Shown: piece after piece, positions 47,630-57,560 of the stretch
How the letters are laid out: every line of letters starts with the position of its first letter
Numbering within the stretch: position 1 is the first letter of the stretch
Assembly (NCBI RefSeq): GCF_013694105.1
Contig: NZ_JACEFG010000001.1
Location: 744,001-808,000, forward strand
Direction: 5' to 3'
Length of the DNA: 64,000 bases
Origin: Halobacillus locisalis
GTDB lineage: Bacteria; Bacillota; Bacilli; Bacillales; Halobacillaceae
Made by a program: the position numbers and the translations under genes
Notes under the pieces: model-generated
What the model was told of the DNA's origin: nothing
The model's input: the letters and a program-made list of their open reading frames with translations, nothing else
Database searches by the model: none

Positions 47630-48126
47630 TAAATCGTCACCTCTCCATGATTCACTTTCCGTATGTGAAGGCGCGAGGTTTCAGGGTCGAATACAATGGT
47701 TCGCCCACTTTTCCCTCCAACATCTTCGGATATAATCGGGATACGGTAGTGTAGCAACTTCTTTTTCACCGCTTCTACATTGCGAGGTCCTATGCGCATC
47801 AAATCACTCTCTGACTTAAAATGAAACATCTGTGCACCTCCGGCGAGTTTTGACTTGAGCCGGAACTTAGAAGCCCCCGCTTCGATCAACATCCCGAGCA
47901 AATCATCCATCGCTGTGTCAGCATATTTGAATCGATTAATTCTCCCTTGTTTCGCCATCGTTGAATCTGGAAGCATCACATGAGCCATTCCGGCAACCCG
48001 TTTCACTTCATCATAAAGGATCACCCCGACGCAAGAACCTAAGCCAGACGTACGGATTTTATCAGGAGCAGATCCGATTTTGACATCGGCTATCCCTACT
48101 TTAATCAACCGGAGCACCTCACTCAT
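47629..48126 (-). CDS. cheD: Chemoreceptor glutamine deamidase CheD
   Basis: A 165-aa CheD. The catalytic triad motifs are visible: Cys in LGSCVGVILYDE (near residue 32), His in AGMAHVMLPDS (near 49) and Thr downstream. It deamidates receptor glutamines and stimulates CheC phosphatase. Start overlaps cheC by 8 nt. Confidence 0.95.
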   Translation of the reverse strand: MSEVLRLIKVGIADVKIGSAPDKIRTSGLGSCVGVILYDEVKRVAGMAHVMLPDSTMAKQGRINRFKYADTAMDDLLGMLIEAGASKFRLKSKLAGGAQMFHFKSESDLMRIGPRNVEAVKKKLLHYRIPIISEDVGGKSGRTIVFDPETSRLHIRKVNHGEVTI

Positions 48127-48754
48127 AGCTCGATACTCCTAAGGACTTGAATAAAGGTAAGTACGACTGCGGGTCTGGGAATAAGAAGAAGTGCCCTTCA
48201 ATCGGAGCGGACTTGTCATCACTGCAGTCTGTAAGTGATGTTTCAATGACGATGGCTTGATCGCTCACTTGTGAAAGTTCAATTAAACCGAAACTCAAAA
48301 TTGCTCCTACCATGTCAAGCGACAATGAAGGGACAGATGGATAGATATCCAAATTGGTGAAATCAGATAAAGCAGTCAAATAGGAACCAGATAGAATATT
48401 GCCGAGCTCCTGCAATGCTGAAATAGCAAGCTCGTCGGATCCATCGTAGATTGACGAGGGAATACCTGTCATTTGGCTAATAAATAGCTCAGCTTGTTCT
48501 GGAGAAAGGATGAAGAATATGCTTCCGGGCGCCTCTCCTTCAATACGAAGAAAAACACTGACAACCTCATTTTCTGCTCCACCGGCAAGTTCCATGACTT
48601 CATCAAACTCGACAAGACGGACTGCAGGCACATGCATATCCACTTTTCGATCCAATAATTTAGATAGAGAAGTGGCAGCATGGGCTGCTCCGATGTTTCC
48701 GATCTCTTTCAATACATCTAGATGAATTGCTGTCAGGCGTTCTTCAAAGCTCAT
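48119..48754 (-). CDS. cheC: CheY-P phosphatase CheC
   Basis: A 211-aa CheC with two phosphatase helices: EIGNIGAAHAATSLSKLLDRKVDM (near residue 17) and ELGNILSGSYLTALSDF (near 118), each with the E-x3-N motif. It removes phosphate from CheY-P and is activated by CheD. It starts 5 nt after cheW and overlaps cheD. Confidence 0.95.
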   Translation of the reverse strand: MSFEERLTAIHLDVLKEIGNIGAAHAATSLSKLLDRKVDMHVPAVRLVEFDEVMELAGGAENEVVSVFLRIEGEAPGSIFFILSPEQAELFISQMTGIPSSIYDGSDELAISALQELGNILSGSYLTALSDFTNLDIYPSVPSLSLDMVGAILSFGLIELSQVSDQAIVIETSLTDCSDDKSAPIEGHFFLFPDPQSYLPLFKSLGVSSYE

Positions 48755-48759
48755 CCGAT

Positions 48760-49230
48760 TTACACATCAATTTCTTGGAGTTGTTTGATATCGTCACTCG
48801 ACAGCACTTTAGACATGTTCAGAAGGATGAATAATCGATGGTCCATCCTCACAACCCCTTGAATGTACTCTGCTTCGAGCGTTCCTACGACTTCTGGTGG
48901 TGGTTCAATTTGATCCTCATAAATATCAAGTACATCATTTGCGGCATCGACAATCAATCCGACTGCCATACCATCGATTGTTACGGTAATGATACGCGTC
49001 TGTTCCGTCTCTTCCATATGCTCAAGCCCAAAGCGCTCTCTAAGATCGATGATCGGTGTTACGACCCCTCTTAGATTGATGACACCTTTCACGAAGGCCG
49101 CTGTTCGAGGGACTCGAGTAATCGGCATCATACGCTCAATCGAACCTACAGCATCGACTGGAATTGTGTACTCTTCATCTTGCAATTGAAAAACAATCAC
49201 TTTGACTAAGGTTTTGCTATCTTGCGTCAT
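48760..49230 (-). CDS. cheW: Chemotaxis coupling protein CheW
   Basis: A 156-aa CheW SH3-like adaptor linking CheA to receptors. Conserved signals: DEEYTIPVDAVGSIERMMPITRVPRT (near residue 17) and GVINLRGVVTPIIDLRERFGL (near 47). The ATG at 49230 has AGGAG 8 nt upstream; a GTG at 49239 is less likely. It follows cheA after 95 nt. Confidence 0.94.
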   Translation of the reverse strand: MTQDSKTLVKVIVFQLQDEEYTIPVDAVGSIERMMPITRVPRTAAFVKGVINLRGVVTPIIDLRERFGLEHMEETEQTRIITVTIDGMAVGLIVDAANDVLDIYEDQIEPPPEVVGTLEAEYIQGVVRMDHRLFILLNMSKVLSSDDIKQLQEIDV

Positions 49231-49325
49231 CTGAACCACTCCTTTTTATTTGCTTGTATGGTAGTCACCTTCTATTCTGATCCCCATCAAAATAACAAGA
49301 TGGCCTCCTCACTCCGCATGTTGCA

Positions 49326-51395
49326 CTATTTAATCAGGGCATTGCTATCAAGAATTAAAGCTACTTGTCCATCACCTAGAATCGTAGCCCCCGAAATGGC
49401 AAACACACCTGATAAATAGTCCCCTAAAGATTTCAATACAACTTCTTGTTGACCTATGAAGGAATCAACGACTAGTCCAGCCATCTTATCTCCTTTTCGA
49501 ACGATGACAAGAGAGTAATACTCATCTCCTTCGATCGTCTCTGGAACTTCAAAGATATCTTTTAGGAACACAAGCGGAACCACTTTTCCTCTGAAATCAA
49601 TCACTTTTTTATTGTGCGCGTGCATGATGTCCTCTTTCTTCACAATCGCCGTTTCAATGATCGACGAGAGAGGAACAGCGTATTTCTCTTCTTGAACTTC
49701 AACTAACATGACGGAAATAATCGACAACGTCAGAGGTAGTTGAATGGAAAAGACGCTTCCTTGGTCAAGGGCTGAATCAATGGTGATGTTACCGCCTAAA
49801 GATTCAATAGTATTTTTCACTACATCCAGCCCGACCCCACGACCAGATACGTCTGAAATCGTATCGGCGGTCGAGAATCCACTCGCCATGATCAATTCGA
49901 ATACTTGTTTATCATTCATGTTCATGGCTTGTTCTTCCGTCACGACGCCATTTCCTACAGCTTTTTGAATCACTTTATCACGGTTGATGCCACCGCCATC
50001 GTCACTTATTTCAATAAACACGTGGTTCCCACTGTGGTAGGCTTTCAGCTCTAATTTTCCAGTCTCCGGTTTCCCTTTAGCTACGCGGTCTTCTGGACTC
50101 TCCACGCCGTGGTCAAGCGCGTTGCGAATAAGGTGGACAAGAGGGTCACCGATTTCATCAATGACTGTTCGATCTAGCTCTGTTTCGGCACCTACAATTT
50201 GAAGGTCGATCTTCTTATTTAAATCCCTCGACAGTTGACGAACCATACGTGGGAATCGATTGAACACTTGTTCGATCGGGACCATACGCATGTTTAGGAT
50301 AATGCTTTGCAAGTCACCTGAAATACGACTCATCCGCTCTACAGTTTCTTGAAGTTCATTATGATTCAAATCGTTCGAGATCTGCTCCAAGCGCCCACGA
50401 TCAATGACAAGCTCCTCGAACAAGTTCATCAATACATCCAAGCGGTCGATATTGATTCGAATCGTTTTATTTCCCACTTGCTTCGTTTGAGCTTCCTCTT
50501 GCTTTTGAGACTCCTCTTTTTTCGGTTCAGCTTTTGTTGCAACAGCCGATGGAGATTCTTGAGTTTGCTCTGGCGTGGATTCTGGAACTTCAGAATGCTG
50601 CGTTACCGTTTCTTTCTGAGTTTCTGTATAAAGGGAAATAGAGAACGGTTTGGCGGTTACACTTTCGATTTCTGACACTTTATTGATTTTCGCTTCAATT
50701 TCTTCTTTGTCTGCCTGAGTGATATACAGAACCGTGAAGCTTGTCTCGAACTCTTCGTTTTCTAATTGTTCGACCGTAGGTTCAGACTTCACCACTTCTC
50801 CTAATTGTTCAAGCACTTCAAACACCATATACACGCGTGCCGCTTTCAACATGCAGTCATCTCGCAAGGACACAACAACCTCGAAATTGTTTAATTGCTG
50901 ATCAGCCGATTGTTCTAAAACCGTTAAGGTAAACTCATCTACTTCCATCGTAGACTTCTCACTATGTATCTCTTTTTCCGGTACCTGCTCTACGCTCGAT
51001 TCCGGTTTTATCGGTTCACCGGTTTCAATGGAGTGGAGTTTGGCTACGACCTTTTCCACATTCCTTTCACCTGAACCCCCCTCAGCAATATCGACAACCA
51101 TGGCTTCAAGGTCATCGACCGAGTCAAAAACGACGTCTAGCATATTTCCATCTACGAGAATCTTTTCATTTCGTACACCATCTAGAACATTCTCCATCTG
51201 GTGCGTCAAACTCGCTAAGTCTTGATAGCCCATCGTTGCAGCCATACCTTTCAGCGTATGGGCAGAGCGGAAGATCTCGTTGACAATGGCTAAGTCTCGA
51301 GGGTTTTGTTCCAGCTTCAATAAATGGTCGTTTATGGCTTGTAAATGCTCTTTACTTTCATCAATAAAGACTTCTAAATAAGGATTGGTTTCCAT
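49326..51395 (-). CDS. cheA: Chemotaxis histidine kinase CheA
   Basis: A 689-aa CheA with the full P1-P5 order. P1 Hpt domain has the phosphorylated His46 in RSAHTLKGMAATMGY. P2 (about 160-260) docks CheY/CheB. P3 dimerisation helices follow a Glu/Lys/Gln linker. The P4 ATPase has N-box LIRNALDHGVE (about 415) and DDGGGI, GFSTAD and GRGVGLDVV boxes. P5 is a CheW-like SH3 domain at the C-terminus. It reads receptor signals to CheY and CheB. Confidence 0.97.
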   Translation of the reverse strand: METNPYLEVFIDESKEHLQAINDHLLKLEQNPRDLAIVNEIFRSAHTLKGMAATMGYQDLASLTHQMENVLDGVRNEKILVDGNMLDVVFDSVDDLEAMVVDIAEGGSGERNVEKVVAKLHSIETGEPIKPESSVEQVPEKEIHSEKSTMEVDEFTLTVLEQSADQQLNNFEVVVSLRDDCMLKAARVYMVFEVLEQLGEVVKSEPTVEQLENEEFETSFTVLYITQADKEEIEAKINKVSEIESVTAKPFSISLYTETQKETVTQHSEVPESTPEQTQESPSAVATKAEPKKEESQKQEEAQTKQVGNKTIRINIDRLDVLMNLFEELVIDRGRLEQISNDLNHNELQETVERMSRISGDLQSIILNMRMVPIEQVFNRFPRMVRQLSRDLNKKIDLQIVGAETELDRTVIDEIGDPLVHLIRNALDHGVESPEDRVAKGKPETGKLELKAYHSGNHVFIEISDDGGGINRDKVIQKAVGNGVVTEEQAMNMNDKQVFELIMASGFSTADTISDVSGRGVGLDVVKNTIESLGGNITIDSALDQGSVFSIQLPLTLSIISVMLVEVQEEKYAVPLSSIIETAIVKKEDIMHAHNKKVIDFRGKVVPLVFLKDIFEVPETIEGDEYYSLVIVRKGDKMAGLVVDSFIGQQEVVLKSLGDYLSGVFAISGATILGDGQVALILDSNALIK

Positions 51396-51412
51396 GTTTA
51401 TTTGTTCCCCCT

Positions 51413-52465
51413 CTAATTTCCAAGTACTTGGACAAGGCGTTGACTAATTTCAGACACTGGTGTAATTTCATCGGCGAGTCCGGATTTGATAACGGCTTTG
51501 GGCATTCCAAACACAACACATGATTCCTCTGCTTCCGCAATCGTGTATGTATGGGGCTTTTTCTCTTTCAACGTGACAAGACCTTCCGTCCCATCCGCCC
51601 CCATTCCGGTCATCACAACGGACAAAACACTAATATCGTCTACGTGTGCGAGTGAAGAAAACAAGCGGTTCACGGATGGACGGTGCCCGAAAATGGGCTC
51701 TGTTTCGTCCAGCTGAATGAAAAGTTCACCTTCTCGCCTCACGACCGTCATATGCTCTCCACCCGGGGCGATGTACACGCAACCATTTTGCAATAATTCC
51801 CCATGTACGGCTTCTTTAACAAGAACGGCTGCTTGTTTATTCAAGCGCTCAGCTAACGACCGGGTAAAGCCCTTCGGCATATGTTGAACAATGACAACAG
51901 GTGCACGGAGCGTCTTTGGAAGGTTTGTGACCACACGGTCCAATGCCCGCGGCCCGCCAGTCGATGTCCCGATTGCAACGACAGGCGTTTGGGTCAAAGA
52001 CGCTTTCCGCTTTGCTAATTTTATGACAGGAGGATCATTTGCTATTTCTTTGCTTTTTGAAATCCGCGCTCGACTGGCAACCAGTACCTTTTTTACCACC
52101 TGATCTTCAACCTTCTCCATATCTAATGATATCGGCCCAGATGGCTTCTGTATGAAGTCGACAGCTCCAAGTGTCATGGCTCTGATTGTACTTTCGGCTC
52201 CTTGTTTGGTCAGGCTGGAAACCATGACGACTGGAACTGGGGTTTGATTCATGATCATTTGCAACGCCTCAAGCCCGTCCATTTGTGGCATTTCGACATC
52301 CATCGTGACGACATCTGGTTTCCATTCCTTCACTCGCTTTAGAGCATCTTGACCATTTCTTGCGGTTCCAATGACCTCTATCCGGTGGTCTCTTGTTAAA
52401 ATATCTGTTAAGATTTTGCGCATAAATGCTGAATCATCAACGATTAATACCTTAATTTTTTCCAT
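51413..52465 (-). CDS. cheB: Chemotaxis methylesterase/response regulator CheB
   Basis: A 350-aa two-domain protein. The receiver (residues 1-125) has the acidic pair DD at 10-11 and phosphoacceptor Asp56 in VTMDVEMPQMDG. The methylesterase domain has Ser in GTSTGGPRAL (near 167), His in VQHMPKGFT (near 193) and Asp in MTGMGADG (near 286). It demethylates receptors for adaptation. The start at 52465 (MEKIKV) fits the GAGAGG at 8 nt; an ATG at 52471 overlaps flhG. Confidence 0.95.
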   Translation of the reverse strand: MEKIKVLIVDDSAFMRKILTDILTRDHRIEVIGTARNGQDALKRVKEWKPDVVTMDVEMPQMDGLEALQMIMNQTPVPVVMVSSLTKQGAESTIRAMTLGAVDFIQKPSGPISLDMEKVEDQVVKKVLVASRARISKSKEIANDPPVIKLAKRKASLTQTPVVAIGTSTGGPRALDRVVTNLPKTLRAPVVIVQHMPKGFTRSLAERLNKQAAVLVKEAVHGELLQNGCVYIAPGGEHMTVVRREGELFIQLDETEPIFGHRPSVNRLFSSLAHVDDISVLSVVMTGMGADGTEGLVTLKEKKPHTYTIAEAEESCVVFGMPKAVIKSGLADEITPVSEISQRLVQVLGN

Positions 52466-52467
52466 GG

Positions 52468-53334
52468 TCATGACCTCTCAAATACGAATCGTTTCAATTT
52501 TGATAGAAAGGATGAGTCTTCAACTAATCCTTCTATCCCTTCTTGCTGAGATAAATAATCTCTTACGACGATCTCCATCGATTTACTCGCCTTACTTGTC
52601 GGATGTGCCAATACAAAGGGTTCTTGACGGTTGACCGATTTCAAAACGGCACGATCATCTGGAATTACCCCTAATGGAGTGACTTGTTTATCTAAAAAAC
52701 GCTCGACAACCATATGTAAACGCGTGAACGATGAATCTCTTTGTTCCTTTAGAGAACGATTGACGAGCACAGAAATAGGTAGGGTATTCTCTCTTCTGAC
52801 AAGGTGTTTAATCATCGCATAAGCATCGGTAATGGATGTAGGTTCTGGAGTGGTAACGACAATGGCTTCATCCGCAGCCGTTATAAAATGAAGACTATCA
52901 TTCGTCGCTCCTGCCCCCATATCGAACAAAATGAAATCATAAGATGCGATTAGGCTGTCAAATTGAGATTGAAAGTATTTAAACTTCTCTTCATCCAACT
53001 GAAAAATGTTAGTTAGACCAGATCCCCCTGCAATATAAGACAGGTTCTTTGGTCCTGATTCAATAATATCATGGATAGTTCGGCCATGGTTGAAAAGGTC
53101 GACAAAAGAATAGGTTGGAGAAACACCTAATAGAATATCAATATTCCCCATTCCTATGTCCATATCGATAATTAGGACGCGCTTCTGCTTTTCTATTAAC
53201 TTCAATGCAAAATTGATGGTGAAATTCGACTTCCCGACTCCCCCTTTGCCACTGGCAATCGCGATCGTCCTCGCCCTTGTCTGTGAGTGCGTTTGTTTCA
53301 GACGATTACGCAAGCGTTCGGCTTGATCACTCAT
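52468..53334 (-). CDS. flhG: Flagellar number regulator FlhG (YlxH), MinD-like ATPase
   Basis: A 288-aa MinD/ParA-family ATPase with the deviant Walker A ASGKGGVGKSN (residues 26-36), a DMDIGMGNID switch segment and LFDMGAG. The N-terminal basic helix RLRNRLKQTHSQTRARTI would contact FlhF. It controls flagellar number and placement. Start overlaps flhF by 4 nt. Confidence 0.93.
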   Translation of the reverse strand: MSDQAERLRNRLKQTHSQTRARTIAIASGKGGVGKSNFTINFALKLIEKQKRVLIIDMDIGMGNIDILLGVSPTYSFVDLFNHGRTIHDIIESGPKNLSYIAGGSGLTNIFQLDEEKFKYFQSQFDSLIASYDFILFDMGAGATNDSLHFITAADEAIVVTTPEPTSITDAYAMIKHLVRRENTLPISVLVNRSLKEQRDSSFTRLHMVVERFLDKQVTPLGVIPDDRAVLKSVNRQEPFVLAHPTSKASKSMEIVVRDYLSQQEGIEGLVEDSSFLSKLKRFVFERS

Positions 53335-54422
53335 AAACGAATCCCCCCCACAACTTGGCGGGACAATCGCATAGGTGTCGCTTCGATAATATCATCCGGG
53401 ACATCTTGACCATTTGTTAAATAGGCAATGCCGACCTCATGATGAATCACCATATTCAGAGCGCTACCAAAGCTTGATGTTTCGTCCATTTTCGTGAAGA
53501 TGAGTTGTTGGATCGGAAGATGTTGAAATTGTTCATAAATATCATTCATATCTTTGTACTTACTTGTAAGAGATAGAACAAGGTACGTGTCGGTGTCTTG
53601 ACTGAAGTCGATCAATTCATCCAACTCTTCTACATAAGACGGATCTCTGAAGTTACGGCCAGCTGTATCCACAAGCACGAGATCGTAGTCTTTAAACTTT
53701 TCACGAGCTGCGGCGTAATCTTCCATGTTGTAGGCAACTTCAAGTGGAAGGTCCAGAATACCGGCGTATGTTTTTAATTGGTCGATCGCAGCAATTCGGT
53801 ACGTGTCGGTTGTAATAAGAGCGACATTCCATTGCTTATTCAGTGTCGCATCAGCTGCCAATTTTGCCACTGTCGTTGTTTTCCCTACGCCGGTCGGGCC
53901 TACAAGGTGCACAAAACGTTTTTGTGACTCCTTCTTACCAAAAGGAAGATGTTTCAGTTGCTCATAAACATGGCGAACGAGGAGGTCCCCTGAAGGGTGG
54001 GGATCACCTTCTGCTGCAGCTATAGTGTTTAACCACTGCTTCGCTAGCTCTTCATCTACTTCCTGGTCCAATAGTTGTTCAAATAGATCTCCGTAACCTT
54101 CTGGTATACGGTCTTCCTCATGTTTCCGGACCATAGCTTTCAGTGACTGTAATTCTTTCATGATTTCAGAGTTTGCTTGATCATGAACTTTCGGTAGGAC
54201 CGTCTCTTGACTTTTAGGCTTCGTGTTTTTCTTCACTTGCGGTTGACTTTGAACCGGTTCAACTGCAGCAATCACTTCCGTTTGAGTCTTCTTGAACATG
54301 CCCATAAAACCGCCGACTTTAACGACTTTGGAATTCAAAATCACGGCATTCGGACCTAATTCTTTTTTTACTTTTTTCATCACTTCAGGCATAGAGGCTG
54401 CCTGGAACTTCTTTACCTTCAT
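53331..54422 (-). CDS. flhF: Flagellar SRP-like GTPase FlhF
   Basis: A 363-aa SRP-family GTPase. The N-terminal B domain (KVKKFQAASMPEVMKKVKKELGPNAVILNSK) is followed by a Lys/Gln/Pro-rich linker (75-105). The NG domain has the P-loop GPTGVGKTTT (about 171) and DTAGR (about 250), then LIFTKMDET. It helps place flagella and works with FlhG. Start overlaps flhA by 4 nt. Confidence 0.95.
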   Translation of the reverse strand: MKVKKFQAASMPEVMKKVKKELGPNAVILNSKVVKVGGFMGMFKKTQTEVIAAVEPVQSQPQVKKNTKPKSQETVLPKVHDQANSEIMKELQSLKAMVRKHEEDRIPEGYGDLFEQLLDQEVDEELAKQWLNTIAAAEGDPHPSGDLLVRHVYEQLKHLPFGKKESQKRFVHLVGPTGVGKTTTVAKLAADATLNKQWNVALITTDTYRIAAIDQLKTYAGILDLPLEVAYNMEDYAAAREKFKDYDLVLVDTAGRNFRDPSYVEELDELIDFSQDTDTYLVLSLTSKYKDMNDIYEQFQHLPIQQLIFTKMDETSSFGSALNMVIHHEVGIAYLTNGQDVPDDIIEATPMRLSRQVVGGIRL

Positions 54423-56452
54423 GCAACATTCACCACCCCTACACTTTGGACTTCTGCAGTTGGCTCAAGTTCATTGTAGGACAGAACCACGACTTGAGGT
54501 AAGAATCGATCTAACAATTGTTTCATGTACATACGGACGGCTGGAGAACAAAGTAAAATCGCAGTTTCTTCTTGTAACGACATTTGTTCTACTTGTTCAG
54601 CTACCGCACTAATGATTGTCTGTTGTGCTTCTGGATCTAGCGCGAGGTAACTACCATGTTCGGTTTGCTGGATATGCTCAGCAATAAGTTTTTCAACTTT
54701 CCCTGCAACAGTAATCACTTTCACGCTTTGATCTTCCTTCATATATTGATTCGTAATTTGTGCGGCAAGCGATTGTCTTGCGTATTCAGCTAGTAATTCT
54801 GTATCATTGGTCATCTTCCCGAAGTCAGCGAGTGTTTCAAAAATAACCGGCATGTTTTTGACCGATACATTCTCTCGTAATAATTTCGCAAGAACCTTCT
54901 GTACGTCTCCGATTGAAAGTGGGTCCGGCGTTACTTCATCAACTAAGATCGGGTACGATTCTTTCAAATGGTCGATCAATTGCTGGGTTTCCTGTCGACC
55001 GAGCAACGCATGTGCATGTTGCTTGATGACTTCGGTTATATGCGTCGATACAACAGAAGGTGGATCCACAACGGTATAACCGGACAGTTCAGCTTCATCC
55101 TTCTGATCTTCAGCAATCCATTTCGCTGGTAATCCGAATGCCGGTTCTTTCGTTTCGATGCCATCAATAATGTCGTCATCATCACCTGGACTCATCGCCA
55201 AGTAATGATCGAGGAGCAATTCACCCCGTGCGACTTGATTGCCTTTCACCTTCAACCTGTATTCATTTGGGCTGAGCTGGATATTGTCTCGAATCCGGAC
55301 GACCGGAATGACGATACCAAGTTCGATGGCAAGCTGCCGTCTAATCATGACGATACGGTCGAGCAAGTCGCCCCCCTGGTTCGTATCGGCTATTGGAATC
55401 AATGCATACCCAAACTCAAATTCAATTGGATCCATCGAAATGAGATTGACCACATTTTCTGGTGATTTCATTTGGTCACCCTCTGCTTCATCAAGCTCTT
55501 CCGGCTCCTCTTCGACTTCTTCCTCACTTTGTCTTGTAAGCCAGTAGCCACCAAACACAAGAACTGCTGCAATCAGTGTCGTCAGGAAAAATGGTATCGG
55601 CGTTAACCCAAGCAAGAAAATCGTTGCACCAGCAATGTATAAAAGTTTAGGATAACGAAGCAATTGCGCCGTTACATCCGTACCTAAATTACCTTCTGAA
55701 GCGACTCGAGTAACCACAATCCCTGTAGCGGTCGAGATCAAGAGCGCTGGAATTTGACTGACCAGTCCGTCTCCGACGGTTAAACGCATATAGGTATCAA
55801 TCGCCTCCCCAAAGGACATCTCCATTTGGACCATCCCGATAATCAGTCCGAAGATGATGTTGATCAGAACAATGATGATTCCTGCGATGGCGTCTCCTTT
55901 AACGAATTTACTCGCACCATCCATCGCCCCGTAGAAATCGGCCTCGTTCTCAATCTTCTTTCTACGATCTTTAGCTTGTTGTTCATTGATCATGCCGGCG
56001 TTCAAGTCTGCATCGATACTCATTTGCTTACCTGGCATGGCGTCCAAGGTGAAACGCGCAGCAACCTCTGATACCCGCTCGGCACCTTTTGTAATAACAA
56101 GAAACTGTATGATCACTAAAATAATGAAGACGACGAAACCGACGAGGGGGTTTCCTCCGATAACAAAGGTACCGAACGTCGCGATCACGCCACCTGCTTC
56201 CGCCTCTGATAGAATCGACCGAGTCGTCGAAACGTTCAGACCCAAGCGGAATAATGTGAGTAGAAGCAAGAGTGTCGGAAATACGGCGAATTTGAGCGCC
56301 TCATCCATATTCATCGATACTAAAATGACAATAAGAGCTAACGTAATGTTAATGAGGATAAAAAAACTAAGGAGCCACCCAGGTAATGGGATGACGAGCA
56401 TGACAATTATTAAAATAACGCCGATAATTACGGATAAATCTCTTGCTGACAT
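54419..56452 (-). CDS. flhA: Flagellar export gate protein FlhA
   Basis: A 677-aa flagellar type III export gate. It has seven to eight membrane helices (residues 1-310), with a conserved cytoplasmic loop VAARFTLDAMPGKQMSIDADLNAG (near 140). A large C-terminal cytoplasmic domain binds chaperone-substrate complexes. The ATG at 56452 (MSARDLS) has AGGAG 8 nt upstream and matches the B. subtilis N-terminus; a GTG at 56461 is the alternative. Confidence 0.96.
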   Translation of the reverse strand: MSARDLSVIIGVILIIVMLVIPLPGWLLSFFILINITLALIVILVSMNMDEALKFAVFPTLLLLLTLFRLGLNVSTTRSILSEAEAGGVIATFGTFVIGGNPLVGFVVFIILVIIQFLVITKGAERVSEVAARFTLDAMPGKQMSIDADLNAGMINEQQAKDRRKKIENEADFYGAMDGASKFVKGDAIAGIIIVLINIIFGLIIGMVQMEMSFGEAIDTYMRLTVGDGLVSQIPALLISTATGIVVTRVASEGNLGTDVTAQLLRYPKLLYIAGATIFLLGLTPIPFFLTTLIAAVLVFGGYWLTRQSEEEVEEEPEELDEAEGDQMKSPENVVNLISMDPIEFEFGYALIPIADTNQGGDLLDRIVMIRRQLAIELGIVIPVVRIRDNIQLSPNEYRLKVKGNQVARGELLLDHYLAMSPGDDDDIIDGIETKEPAFGLPAKWIAEDQKDEAELSGYTVVDPPSVVSTHITEVIKQHAHALLGRQETQQLIDHLKESYPILVDEVTPDPLSIGDVQKVLAKLLRENVSVKNMPVIFETLADFGKMTNDTELLAEYARQSLAAQITNQYMKEDQSVKVITVAGKVEKLIAEHIQQTEHGSYLALDPEAQQTIISAVAEQVEQMSLQEETAILLCSPAVRMYMKQLLDRFLPQVVVLSYNELEPTAEVQSVGVVNVA

Positions 56453-56470
56453 AGGGGTCACTCCTTTTTG

Positions 56471-57556
56471 TTACATTTTTTTCTCTAAGCGGTACACGTA
56501 AGCTAGAATTTCTGCAACCGCCTTATAAAACTCCTCATTGATTGGTTGGTCTAATTCACTGTCGCTATAAAGCGCACGTGCAAGAGGACGATTTTCGACC
56601 TGCATCACATCGTTTGCTTTCGCGATTTCCTTGATTTTCTGAGCGACAAAATCGACACCTTTTGCAACGACAATTGGTGCGTCTGAACGATCTTCGTCGT
56701 ATTTAACAGCAATCGCATAGTGCGTTGGGTTCGTGATGACGACATCCGCTTCCGGTACCTCACTCATCATTCGTGCTGATGACATTTGCCGCTGCTTTTC
56801 TTTGATTTTTGCTTTGATTTGAGGGTCACCCTCGATATTCTTATGTTCATCTTTAATGTCCTTTTTCGACATCCGTATGTTTTTCTCATGATCATAGCGT
56901 TGATATGTATAGTCGAGCACAGATAAAACCAAGAGTGCAAGTGCTGATGCAAGCCCCATGATAATCGTCGTATTGCCAAAAAACGCTAAGGCTGCCTCGA
57001 CCGACTTCTGGGATGCATTCATCATATGGTCTTTATTCCACCAAATAATAGAGAACGTGATGACACCGACCATGGAGATCTTTAATAACGATTTGACTAG
57101 TTCGACGAGGGCCCTTGCCGAGAAGATTTTCTTAGCCCCTTGAATAGGATCTAACTTCTTCAAATCCATTTTTAAAGGCTCACCAGTAAACATGATCCCC
57201 ACTTGTAGCAGGTTCGATGCTACACCAGCGACAATGGCAATACCGAAGATCGGCGCAATCACTTTGCTGATTTCCCACGTCATTTCAACAAACACCATGT
57301 GGACTTGATTTTCGGTTAAATCCCAAAGCATGTATTCCTGAAACGCGTGTTCATACATCCCTGTCATGGTTGACTTCATGGAAGGTCCAAGCAAAAACAG
57401 GGCTCCGAAAACTAATATGAGAAGGAAGCCAGTATTGACATCCTGACTTTTCGGAACTTGTCCTTTTTTTCTCGTATCTTCCCTTTTCTTAGGTGTCGCT
57501 TCTTCTGTTTTTTCATCTGCAGCAAAATACTGGAGATCTAATTTTAGAAACTCCAT
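56471..57556 (-). CDS. flhB: Flagellar export switch protein FlhB
   Basis: A 361-aa export apparatus protein. It has four membrane helices (about residues 30-210) and a cytoplasmic domain with the autocleavage motif NPTHYA (near 265), cleavage of which changes export specificity. The start at 57556 (MEFLKLDLQYFA) has GGAGG 8 nt upstream; the longer frame from 57589 overlaps fliR. Confidence 0.95.
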   Translation of the reverse strand: MEFLKLDLQYFAADEKTEEATPKKREDTRKKGQVPKSQDVNTGFLLILVFGALFLLGPSMKSTMTGMYEHAFQEYMLWDLTENQVHMVFVEMTWEISKVIAPIFGIAIVAGVASNLLQVGIMFTGEPLKMDLKKLDPIQGAKKIFSARALVELVKSLLKISMVGVITFSIIWWNKDHMMNASQKSVEAALAFFGNTTIIMGLASALALLVLSVLDYTYQRYDHEKNIRMSKKDIKDEHKNIEGDPQIKAKIKEKQRQMSSARMMSEVPEADVVITNPTHYAIAVKYDEDRSDAPIVVAKGVDFVAQKIKEIAKANDVMQVENRPLARALYSDSELDQPINEEFYKAVAEILAYVYRLEKKM

Positions 57557-57560
57557 AGCA